A DNA stretch of 64,000 bases from Paludibacteraceae bacterium (GTDB lineage: Bacteria; Bacteroidota; Bacteroidia; Bacteroidales; Paludibacteraceae). Under the pieces are notes generated by a model that saw nothing but the letters and a program-made list of their open reading frames with translations, did not search any database and was not told where the DNA came from. Each line of letters starts with the position of its first letter. The first letter of the stretch is position 1. Shown in pieces: positions 42,477 to 50,156 of this stretch. Location: NCBI GenBank assembly GCA_017550335.1, contig JAFZPM010000041.1:1-64000 (forward strand). The letters run 5' to 3'. Position numbers and translations under genes: made by a program.

Positions 42477-44474
42477 ATGAATAAATTTTATGTAGGGGTT
42501 ATTGCTTTGATTTCCACAACAGTAACTAATGTATTTGCGGTAGACCAAGAAGAGTGGGTGTATTTTAAAAATGGAATTACCGTCGATGGTTCTTCGTCTT
42601 TTAATAATTCTGTTTTTTTCGAAGCACAACTCGGCTTTCATAATAAGGATGGACAACTTTCAACCACAATTAATGATGATGGTCTTTTCACATCGAAGGA
42701 ATTCCGGCTATATACCACATGCTTGAGGGAAAAATATTATACGCATCTGACGATTAGCCCAATTGTGACTGATGTATCCACTTCATTCTTCATTTCGACC
42801 CAAAACGAGGACATGACGGGTATCTATTACTACCCGTTGAACTTCATTGCTCAGGATTACATGTTTGAGGGCAACTCTTTGTCATTTAAGAAGATGGGGG
42901 GTAAGTCACCTGTGGTCTCCCTTTCCGATGATGGAACCGTGAGTGCGGGCGCTTTGTCGTTAAATGGCGGCAGTGAAAATTTGGGCATTAAATTCGACAA
43001 TGGCTCTTCCCGCTGGAATCTGAGTGTTAAGAACGAAAACAGTTATGCCACAATGAGCATGGACGTGCACGAACTTGTTGTGAACGGAGATGTGAGTTTG
43101 CCAACCTCCGATTTTTATTCGAAAAATGTTCGTGCCGGATCTGTTGTCTCTGGAAATATCAGGTCAGAGGGGTATATGGAGGCGACAACCAATATTTATC
43201 TTAGGTCTAGGGAGTATGATGGTAGCTCATATATTCCAAACTTGAGATTGTCTGGCTTACATGATGAGGGAACCTCTGGCATTGAAGCCACTACAAGATT
43301 CTTGATGTCCACGCAGAATACTACACCGGGTGGAGACAAAAGGGTCTATCCGTTGAACTTTGTGGCGAGGAACTATGGCTTTGAGGGTTCTTCCATCTCT
43401 TTGACGAAATGGGGAGGAGAGACTCCTGCGATCGTGTTGACGGACACGGGCTATGTCTCCGCCAAGGGATTGTCTTTGAATGCTGGCTCAACGACCGGGT
43501 CAACCCTGACTCTCTCTCCTAAGGAGGATGATTCATGGAGCCTGAATGCTACGAAAGGGACTGGTGAGGATGCCGCTCCTGCCGCATTGGACGTGAACGT
43601 GAGTGACTTGAATGTGAAAGGTAAACTGGTTTGTGAAAGCGGATTCACTGCCTCGGGACCTGTCTCTTTCGATAATGGAATCACAGCGAATAATGTCTCT
43701 TCAATTATTGGAGTGAGTACGGGTGGCGGATATCTGTTATACTCTGAGATGGCGAAATATTCTCCTCAATTGTCTATATTGGCGAAAAAGGATGCTGGTG
43801 GGAAAGCCTATTTCTCGATTTCCTCTCGATATGTTATCCCGAGTGGCACATACTACTCCCCGTTGAACATCGAGGCGGACACGATTGATTTCGTTGGCTC
43901 TTCCTTCTCATTCAGGAAATTGGATGCTACGGAACCTGCGATTGTTTTATCGGACACTGGCGTTGTGGCGGCTAAGGGTTTGTTCCTCTCCGCGAAATCC
44001 GCTAGTGAACCAGGCTTGAAGATATCTTCCTCCGCGGATGGCTCTTGGGAATTGTCCGCCATCAAGCCAGGTGAGACTCCTGCCCCTGCTTCATTGAACA
44101 TGAATGTGAGCGCATTGAATGTGAACGGACCGATTGTTTGCAAGGATCAGATGAAGGTGGCTTCTGTGGAGACCGGTGTGCTGCGCGCCAACGATGTCAC
44201 GGTGAATCTGAACAACGCCGCCGATTATGTCTTTGACGAGAATTATGACTTGAAGTCGCTCGAGGAGGTGGAGTCTTTCGTGAAGGAGAACAAGCACCTC
44301 CCAGGTGTGCCTTCCGCTTCCCAATTGGAGGAGAAAGGCATGAGCGTTTCTGAAATGAGCAACCTGCTCCTCGAAAAGGTGGAGGAACTTACCCTCCATT
44401 TGATTCGTGTCGAGAAGGAGAACCGCGCGTTGAAGGCTGAAGTAGAGAAACTGAACGAGATGTTGAAAAAATAA
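42477..44474 (+). CDS. Secreted beta-repeat protein with S74-like C-terminal domain, paralogue 1
   Basis: 665 aa with a signal peptide (VTNVFA). It holds three related repeats of ~150-200 aa, each with a YPLNF(I/V)A ... FEGxSxSxxK ... LSDDGTVSAGALSL core and a short LNVxG strand. The C-terminal ~85 residues (ADYVFDENYDLKSLEEVESF, HLPGVPSASQ, then a coiled coil) match the end of the next gene's product. They resemble the trimerising, chaperone-like tails of phage fibres and Bacteroidetes surface proteins. It is probably a fibrous surface or outer-membrane-associated protein; the function is unknown. Confidence 0.88.
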   Translation: MNKFYVGVIALISTTVTNVFAVDQEEWVYFKNGITVDGSSSFNNSVFFEAQLGFHNKDGQLSTTINDDGLFTSKEFRLYTTCLREKYYTHLTISPIVTDVSTSFFISTQNEDMTGIYYYPLNFIAQDYMFEGNSLSFKKMGGKSPVVSLSDDGTVSAGALSLNGGSENLGIKFDNGSSRWNLSVKNENSYATMSMDVHELVVNGDVSLPTSDFYSKNVRAGSVVSGNIRSEGYMEATTNIYLRSREYDGSSYIPNLRLSGLHDEGTSGIEATTRFLMSTQNTTPGGDKRVYPLNFVARNYGFEGSSISLTKWGGETPAIVLTDTGYVSAKGLSLNAGSTTGSTLTLSPKEDDSWSLNATKGTGEDAAPAALDVNVSDLNVKGKLVCESGFTASGPVSFDNGITANNVSSIIGVSTGGGYLLYSEMAKYSPQLSILAKKDAGGKAYFSISSRYVIPSGTYYSPLNIEADTIDFVGSSFSFRKLDATEPAIVLSDTGVVAAKGLFLSAKSASEPGLKISSSADGSWELSAIKPGETPAPASLNMNVSALNVNGPIVCKDQMKVASVETGVLRANDVTVNLNNAADYVFDENYDLKSLEEVESFVKENKHLPGVPSASQLEEKGMSVSEMSNLLLEKVEELTLHLIRVEKENRALKAEVEKLNEMLKK

Positions 44475-44498
44475 ATAGCTGGTTTTATCCATGCGCAT

Positions 44499-44531
44499 GA
44501 GGGTGTATCCTTTGATGCACCCTCTTTTTTT
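44499..44531 (+). terminator. Terminator between the two paralogous surface-protein genes
   Basis: An 11-bp stem GAGGGTGTATC / GATGCACCCTC (one G-U) around CTTT, then seven T. The two paralogues are therefore separate transcription units. Confidence 0.9.
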
Positions 44532-44589
44532 ATGCATAATTGATTTAAGATATCTTCTGTGGGTGGGTTCGAATGGATTTCTTCCACAT

Positions 44590-44621
44590 CTTGTCGAATT
44601 GGAATATTATCTGTATTTTTG
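44590..44621 (+). promoter_or_regulatory. Putative promoter of paralogue 2
   Basis: CTTG at 44590-44593, 20 nt, then TATTTTTG at 44614-44621, 31 nt before the ATG. It follows the Bacteroidetes -33/-7 layout with one mismatch in the -33 box. Confidence 0.45.
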
Positions 44622-44652
44622 CAAAAAAATAATATAATCGTTTTTGTGTGTC

Positions 44653-46422
44653 ATGAATAAATTTTATTTGACGGTTGTTTCATTGATTTTTGTTGGTCTG
44701 ACAAATATTTTCGCTCAGCAGGATTTTACGAGTGATGTTATTGTGCGTAAATCAGGTTATCCAATGGTAAGGTTGACTACTAATGGAGCAATGGTAGGAT
44801 CAGGACTGTATTTGCATCAAGGAGGTGCTGAATCTTACATGAATCCGTCCTTTTCGATTGAGTTTGACTCTGCGGCATATATGTGGAATATCGTCCCTTC
44901 TACCTATACACCTAACCCAATGGCTCCTTCAAGCACTGTCATCGCTCCTCTGAGATTGAACGCAAGTACATTTATGGTCGATGCTCAGGCAAATTTTAGC
45001 GATTCGGTTAAATTCCAACAACCGGTTGATTTTCAACAATATGTTGATTTTCAACAATATGTTGATTTTCAACAACCGGTTAATTTTCAACAAACAGTTG
45101 ATTTTCAACAGCTTGCTTCGTTTAGACGCTCTGCCAGTTTCTTTCCTGATGGAGTATTCAAGACGACAAGTATTGATGATAGAGGCTTGTGTACATCGAA
45201 TCGCTTCGCACTCTATGCCGGTAACTTAAGGGAGGCATTATATCCGCATTTGGAGATCCTGTCGGAAAGGGATTCTTTCCTTGTTACGACAAAGAATGAG
45301 GGCCCAGGTGGTTTCAACGCCTATCCTATGAATTTTGTGGCGAAGAAGTTCGGCTTCGAAGGCAACTCCATATCGTTGAAGGAATTGTATACGGATTCGA
45401 CAGTGATCAACCTCTCCGGTGATGGCACCGTGAGTGCTGGCGCTTTGGCGTTGCGTGGCGCTGGTGGCAAAGATCTGACTGCCAAATTCGATGAAAAAGC
45501 CTCTGCCTGGAATTTGGAGGGATCCTCTTCGCTGAATGTGAATACAGGTATGGCTTTTAACAAAGATGTCTCGTTCAATAAGGCAACGTGGTTTGGGAAT
45601 GATGTTATTATCCGTTCTCCTAATAATGGACGTGTAATTTCTTGGATTGGACAAAAAGGAGTGCTTGCATCTGATAGAATGTGCGTTTATACGAATGGGG
45701 ACCATGAATCGAGTGACTATCGTCGTTTAGAGCTTAGCGCAAGGTATGATTCCGTAGGTGATGTTCAGTGCTTTTTGATTTCCACCAGATATGGAGAATC
45801 TATTTCTTATCCGTTGAAATTTGGTGCGGAGGATTTTAGTTTTCATGGAAATTCCTTGTCTGTGAAGAAGGCGCTCAGCGATTCGGTTATGATCAATCTT
45901 TCCGGTGATGGTACCGTGAATGCTGGCGCCTTGAAGTTGCGTCAGGATGGTGTGGATTCCGGCAAGAAGCCTACGTTGGAGATCCTATACAACGGGGAGG
46001 AATCGGCTTGGAATCTGGGTGCGACGGGTGATTCCGCAACTGCCCCTTTGAACGTGAAGGTGAGCAAGTTGAACGTGGATGGCCCTATCGTTTGTAAGGA
46101 TCGGATGAAGGTGGCGGAGATCGAGGCCGAGAAGATGCGCGTCAACGATGTCACGGTGAATATGGATCATGCCGCCGATTATGTCTTCGATGAGAATTAT
46201 GACCTGAAGTCCCTCGATGAGGTGGAGGCCTTCGTGAAGGAGAACAAACATCTCCCGGGTGTTCCTTCCGCCTCTAAGATGAAGGAGGAGGGTATGAGCC
46301 TTTCTGAGATGAGCAACCTGCTCCTCGAGAAGGTGGAGGAGTTGACGCTCCATCTGATCCGTGTCGAGAAGGAGAACCGTGCGTTGAAGGCGGAAATGGA
46401 ACGGATGAGAAACGAGAAATAA
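44653..46422 (+). CDS. Secreted beta-repeat protein with S74-like C-terminal domain, paralogue 2
   Basis: 589 aa from the ATG at 44653; a TTG three codons upstream is not needed. A signal peptide (LTNIFAQQ) is followed by a beta-rich part and a hexapeptide repeat VDFQQ(Y/P/T) at residues 119-154 encoded by six 18-bp units. Two larger repeats with the core YPxxFxAxxFxFxGNS then follow. The C-terminus (ADYVFDENYDLKSLDEVEAF ... HLPGVPSASK ... coiled coil) is close to paralogue 1. The hexapeptide run suggests a beta-helix or trimeric stalk. It probably shares the surface role of its neighbour; copy number of the repeat may vary between strains. Confidence 0.88.
   Translation: MNKFYLTVVSLIFVGLTNIFAQQDFTSDVIVRKSGYPMVRLTTNGAMVGSGLYLHQGGAESYMNPSFSIEFDSAAYMWNIVPSTYTPNPMAPSSTVIAPLRLNASTFMVDAQANFSDSVKFQQPVDFQQYVDFQQYVDFQQPVNFQQTVDFQQLASFRRSASFFPDGVFKTTSIDDRGLCTSNRFALYAGNLREALYPHLEILSERDSFLVTTKNEGPGGFNAYPMNFVAKKFGFEGNSISLKELYTDSTVINLSGDGTVSAGALALRGAGGKDLTAKFDEKASAWNLEGSSSLNVNTGMAFNKDVSFNKATWFGNDVIIRSPNNGRVISWIGQKGVLASDRMCVYTNGDHESSDYRRLELSARYDSVGDVQCFLISTRYGESISYPLKFGAEDFSFHGNSLSVKKALSDSVMINLSGDGTVNAGALKLRQDGVDSGKKPTLEILYNGEESAWNLGATGDSATAPLNVKVSKLNVDGPIVCKDRMKVAEIEAEKMRVNDVTVNMDHAADYVFDENYDLKSLDEVEAFVKENKHLPGVPSASKMKEEGMSLSEMSNLLLEKVEELTLHLIRVEKENRALKAEMERMRNEK
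45007..45114 (+). repeat. Six in-frame 18-bp tandem repeats
   Basis: Units of GTTGATTTTCAACAATAT or close variants start at 45007, 45025, 45043, 45061, 45079 and 45097. Units 2 and 3 are identical. Each unit encodes one VDFQQx hexapeptide, so loss or gain of units keeps the frame. Confidence 0.95.
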
Positions 46423-46453
46423 ATTCCTCCGTGGATGCATGTACACCCTATAT

Positions 46454-47106
46454 GTAGAGACGCAATGCATTGCGTCTCCGCATCATCCAATGTTTTCAAA
46501 TCCCCCAATGCGCCTGCACACCATTGTACAGACGCAATGCATTGCGTCTCTACGTTTCCCACAATTGTAAAATCCTTCATGGATGCATATGTAGAGACGC
46601 AAAATATTGCGTCTCTACGTTGCGTTCCTCTACCATTTCCTGTACAATAATATTTCACAAACGGGTGCTGTAACGTTATGCGGAGGCCGGTCGTGTTGCT
46701 GGGCCCTATTGTAGAGACGCAATGCATTGCGTCTCTACGCCGTATTGTTGCGCACATTCCTACCCATATTCCGCATATCCCCATGTTTCGCAGTCAGGTA
46801 GCCTCAACGTTATGCGATGACACAACATGTTTCCGGTCCTATTGTACAGACGCAATGCATTGCGTCTCTACGTCGTAATGTTGCGTACATTCCTCCCCAT
46901 ATTTCGCAGTCAGATAGCCGCAACGTTATGCGATGACACAACATGTCTCCGGTCCTATTGTAGAGACGCAAAATATTGCGTCTCTACGTTGCGTTCCTCT
47001 ACCATTTCCTGTACAATAATATTTCACAAACGGGTGCTGTAACGTTATGCGGAGGCCGGTTGTGTGCTGGGCCCTATTGTACAGACGCAATGCATTGCGT
47101 CTCTAC
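46454..47106. repeat. Seven-copy 28-bp palindrome array
   Basis: Seven copies of a palindrome with arm GTAGAGACGCAATG (or GTAGAGACGCAAAA followed by TATTGCGTC) start at 46454, 46526, 46591, 46711, 46844, 46960 and 47079. The first is imperfect at its right end. Copies 2, 5 and 7 have GTACAG in the left arm. Cores are ATGCAT in five copies and AATATT in copies 3 and 6. Spacers of 37 to 105 bp are themselves partly repeated. The region from 46423 to 47188 has no credible gene: the short frames here only read through the palindromes. This looks like a REP/MITE-type extragenic element and not CRISPR. Confidence 0.92.
46591..46739. repeat. Long repeat A, copy 1, inside the palindrome array
   Basis: This includes palindromes 3 and 4 and the ~92-bp spacer between them (TTGCGTTCCTCTACCATTTC ... 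GGGCCCTATT). It recurs at 46960-47107 with only a few differences. Confidence 0.9.
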
Positions 47107-47107
47107 G
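46960..47107. repeat. Long repeat A, copy 2, inside the palindrome array
   Basis: Includes palindromes 6 and 7. One base is missing and a few are changed relative to 46591-46739 (for example CGGTTGTGTGCTGG against CGGTCGTGTTGCTGG). Between the two copies are two versions of a second spacer, which shares GTTATGCGATGACACAACAT. Confidence 0.9.
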
Positions 47108-47131
47108 GCCCTGCCATCTGACCTCCATACA

Positions 47132-47163
47132 CAAAATAGGGGCGCCCATGATAGGACGCCCCT
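47132..47163 (-). terminator. Terminator of the DUF4353 gene
   Basis: Minus strand AGGGGCGTCC-TATCAT-GGGCGCCCCT (one G-U) followed by ATTTTGT. It separates the gene from the palindrome array. Confidence 0.7.
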
Positions 47164-47188
47164 AAATAATTCTTGCGTTTGGGGATGA

Positions 47189-49771
47189 TTACCATGCCCC
47201 GCCAGTCCCGTTTTCTGTACTAACGTCCAGTTTTTGGAGTTGGTTGATGTTGTAATGCTGTCCTGATTCGTAGAATCCGTATTCGTCGAAGTAGTTCAAC
47301 TCCCCGTCAAATCTGTCGCCCACATAGAAGTTGTAGTTCCTTATGTCGGCGTTGTAGGCACAGACAGCTCCGTTTTTATTATCATCTCCGCCACCTCCTC
47401 CCCATCCGAATCCGGAGCCTTCAGCAGGATTGAATGGCATCTTTAACGCAGCGATGACGTTGCCGGAGTTGTTTGCCACGACGAAATATTGATTGGCATT
47501 TATTCTGAATCTTTTGTTGTAGATGTGACCTACAGATGCGACAGGTATGGCCTCGTCGAACATTCCGTTTCCACCAACAGCTAGGACGAACCCTCCCTTA
47601 TGGGTGATTCCTGATCCTGAGTCCAAAGGCGAGTCTAGTTCATGTCTTTGTGCTACTACAAGTATTCCGCCTGAAATGACCATGTCTCCGTTTGAGTCTA
47701 TTCCGTCACCTTGCGCTCGTGCGTAGTGTACACCTCCGTTCAGATAAATGTGTGTGTCTTTGTCTGCTTGCGCCGTTCCTGAGCCTGAGTTGCCTTTGGT
47801 AGCATTCCAGGCGTCGTCCGATGCTATTACGTAGGTACGGCTATCTCCTCCGACTGTGATGGAGATGCCGGAGAATGCCTCGTAGGAGGATGGTACCGTT
47901 ATGTTTCCTCCGTCAATGATTAATTCCTTTTTCCCGAATAACGCTTGGTCGTATGGAGCGTCCACCTCGATGTTTCCGTTGTTGACGGTGAGAACGTCCT
48001 CAGCGAGGATGCCTGTGTCGTAAGCGTAGATGTCGATGCAACCGCTATTGATGGTGAGGTTATGGCCCGCCTTGATTCCCTTTGGCGAACCATGCGCCTT
48101 GGTGCGTGTTCCTTCGATTGATTCAGTGTGCGAGTGCGTTTCATTCTTTTGACTACCGGCATTGATGATGAGTTTCAGGTTTTCGTCGTCTCCGTTCTTT
48201 TCTCCGATGATGACATCTCCGTCACACATGATTCCCTTGCCCAATGTGGCGGTCAGGTTGGCCGATCCGCCTGTCATGGTGAAGTTCTTGCCTGCCTTGA
48301 TGATTTTTGGTGAGGCGTAGCTGTAGATTGTCTTAGAGCTGCTTCCGCCGAAGCTCCAACCACCTCCTCCGCCACCGCCGGATTGGGTTTTCCCGGTGAT
48401 GTAGTATCCACCTTCTATCTTGATGGTCAGGTCACCGCCGAATATCTCCATGTCTCCGTCCGCTTTGATACCCTTGCAGAGGTAGGCGTCCGAACCGATG
48501 TTGATCTCCACTTTTCCGTCGGTCAAGGTGAACTTGCCGTCGCACTTAACACCCGTGCAGGATACCGTGTCCTTGTTGGCTTTCTCGTCGTATTGTTTGC
48601 CAGTTAAATTGATGGAGGTCTCACCACCGTTGAAGATCACGTTGGCGTCCGCGTTGAATCCCTTGGCCGCGATGCCGGCTCCCGTGACATTCACTTTGCC
48701 TTCTTGGTTGATCTCGATGTCTCCGTCGCAGGCGATGGCCGCGTTGTAGCCGTAGTCGTTGTTAGTGCCTGCGAATGGTTCCTTCGCATTGAGTGAGGCG
48801 TTCAATTCACCACCTGACACGGTTACTTTCCCCTTCGCTTTGACTGCTTTGGAGCCCTTACCGGTTACCTCGGCGCTGACTTTTCCGCCAACAATCTCTA
48901 TGACGCTGTCGCACTTCAATCCTTTGGTGTCGTCCGATGCGACGTTAAGGTCTATCGTACCGTCTTCGATGCGGATGAGCTCGCTGCAGTCCACACCGTC
49001 GCTGGCCGTCCCAGAAATGGACAATGTGCCTCCGTACATCTCCAGTCCGTCCGCGTTGATACCGTCGCCCTTCGCTCCGTCGATGCTTACCTTGCCGCTG
49101 TATATCTCCACACGTTTGGAGGAGTTGATGGCGTGTTGTTTCTCTCCCTTGATGGTGAGCGATCCGTTCTCCAAATCGTTGAACTTCAGCTTGGATTTCG
49201 AGTAGAGGGTCGCCTTCAGGTTGTTGTTCTCGCTGTCGGCGAGAGTGGATTTTCCCTTGAGGTAAATGGTGGCCGCATACGACTCGTCGTCCAATCCCTT
49301 GTTCAGGATGATCGGTGCGGTCTCACAGGTGAGGGAGAGGTTGTCCAACACTAGTGTGTAGCCTTTGTCAGGTGTGAGGCTGAAGGACCCGTTGTCGGAA
49401 GAGCCCGACAGATAGTAGACGATGCCCTTTTGCTCTTCTGATGAGATGATGTTCACATCCGAGCCGTCTGTGACCACCTCGATGTTGTCGAATGGGTTGT
49501 CGACGGTGACGGAACGTCCCTTGTAGGTGACGAACACCGTGTCACCTTTCTCCATGCCGAAGGTGACGCTGTCGATGTCGTTGAGGGCATAGTCTGTCGT
49601 CTTCCCATCCTGGGACTCCAGTAGGATTTTCCCGTCTTTGAATCGAATGGTGTCGACACTTTCAGTGGAGAGTGATGCCTTATCACTTCCGAAGTGGAAA
49701 ATGATCGTGGTCTGTGCCCAAACGAACAACCCTATGAACATGCATGCGATAAGAATAATGTTCCTTTTCAT
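47189..49771 (-). CDS. Secreted beta-helix DUF4353 (carbohydrate-binding domain) protein
   Basis: 860 aa with a signal peptide (IGLFVWAQ). Residues ~25-90 carry a short module shared with the SUMF1-like protein nearby (VDTIRFKDGKILLE ... DIDSVTF). From ~110 to 720 is a right-handed-helix-like run of repeated strands (KGDGINADGLEMYGGTLSIS, GKVSAEVTGKGSKAVKAKGK), the DUF4353 pattern. A Gly-rich loop (GGGGGGWSFGGSSS) interrupts near 470. The C-terminal part has MVISGGILVVAQRHELDSPL and another Gly-rich stretch. Such proteins are annotated as carbohydrate-binding; they are likely surface-exposed. No sorting domain is evident. Confidence 0.9.
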   Translation of the reverse strand: MKRNIILIACMFIGLFVWAQTTIIFHFGSDKASLSTESVDTIRFKDGKILLESQDGKTTDYALNDIDSVTFGMEKGDTVFVTYKGRSVTVDNPFDNIEVVTDGSDVNIISSEEQKGIVYYLSGSSDNGSFSLTPDKGYTLVLDNLSLTCETAPIILNKGLDDESYAATIYLKGKSTLADSENNNLKATLYSKSKLKFNDLENGSLTIKGEKQHAINSSKRVEIYSGKVSIDGAKGDGINADGLEMYGGTLSISGTASDGVDCSELIRIEDGTIDLNVASDDTKGLKCDSVIEIVGGKVSAEVTGKGSKAVKAKGKVTVSGGELNASLNAKEPFAGTNNDYGYNAAIACDGDIEINQEGKVNVTGAGIAAKGFNADANVIFNGGETSINLTGKQYDEKANKDTVSCTGVKCDGKFTLTDGKVEINIGSDAYLCKGIKADGDMEIFGGDLTIKIEGGYYITGKTQSGGGGGGGWSFGGSSSKTIYSYASPKIIKAGKNFTMTGGSANLTATLGKGIMCDGDVIIGEKNGDDENLKLIINAGSQKNETHSHTESIEGTRTKAHGSPKGIKAGHNLTINSGCIDIYAYDTGILAEDVLTVNNGNIEVDAPYDQALFGKKELIIDGGNITVPSSYEAFSGISITVGGDSRTYVIASDDAWNATKGNSGSGTAQADKDTHIYLNGGVHYARAQGDGIDSNGDMVISGGILVVAQRHELDSPLDSGSGITHKGGFVLAVGGNGMFDEAIPVASVGHIYNKRFRINANQYFVVANNSGNVIAALKMPFNPAEGSGFGWGGGGGDDNKNGAVCAYNADIRNYNFYVGDRFDGELNYFDEYGFYESGQHYNINQLQKLDVSTENGTGGAW

Positions 49772-49843
49772 ATGATTTGAGTTTATGTATTTCTTATATA
49801 GGTTCGTCTAGTCGTTTCATGGCCTAACTTAGTGTTTTTCTAA

Positions 49844-49866
49844 GGTGGAGCGGGGGAATCGTACCC
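49844..49866 (-). other. Fragment resembling a tmRNA or tRNA 3' end
   Basis: The minus strand reads GGGGTACGATTCCCC, which has the form of a T arm with a 7-nt loop, then GCTCCACC, close to the acceptor end of bacterial tmRNA (GCTCCACCA). The T loop has A instead of the conserved second T, the acceptor is one base short, and no tRNA or tmRNA body lies upstream. If real it is a relic of an integration event at ssrA; chance similarity is possible. Confidence 0.3.
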
Positions 49867-50065
49867 CTTTCATGCATCCTCATGATGATTTGTGTCAGTT
49901 AGAAAACCGAGGTTTAATGTCACTAAGACTGGCTGATTATCGATTAATCCAATTTGGTTGTAATATTATTATATATTTCCCTATTGGGCAATTTCTTTTA
50001 GGCGAAATGCCATTTTTTTTCAGTGACGAACGAAATAGTAGGTTGTTCTGGTGGTTTAGTACCTC

Positions 50066-50107
50066 AAAAAAAAAGAGGCCACCCTGTCCATAAGGAAGGA
50101 TGACCTC
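50066..50107 (-). terminator. Terminator of the T9SS/SUMF1-like operon
   Basis: Minus strand GAGGTCATCC and GGTGGCCTC pair around a 14-nt loop, followed by nine T residues. It lies 50 nt past the stop of the SUMF1-like gene. Confidence 0.8.
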
Positions 50108-50156
50108 TCACCTTAAAAAATAAAATGAATTGGTTGGAATTGTTTACTCTTAGTCT

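Larger units (their letters stand above)
49772..50156. other. Intergenic region between the DUF4353 and SUMF1-like genes
   Basis: 385 bp. It holds the leader of the DUF4353 gene (minus strand), a tmRNA-end-like fragment at 49844-49866 and the SUMF1-like gene's terminator at 50066-50107. A plus-strand frame at 49845-50093 has no coding character and is not called. Confidence 0.6.

Noticed and set aside
46435..47042. Several short frames of 60-70 codons in the palindrome array
   Set aside because: They are produced by reading through the repeated palindromes (recurring RNALRLYV-like peptides), lack initiation signals and overlap one another.
46454..47106. CRISPR array
   Set aside because: The repeats are near-perfect palindromes, the spacing varies from 37 to 105 bp, spacers are themselves duplicated, and no cas gene is in the window.
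49845..50093. 82-codon plus-strand frame
   Set aside because: It starts inside the tmRNA-like fragment, has no recognisable domain or ribosome site, and runs through the opposite-strand terminator.
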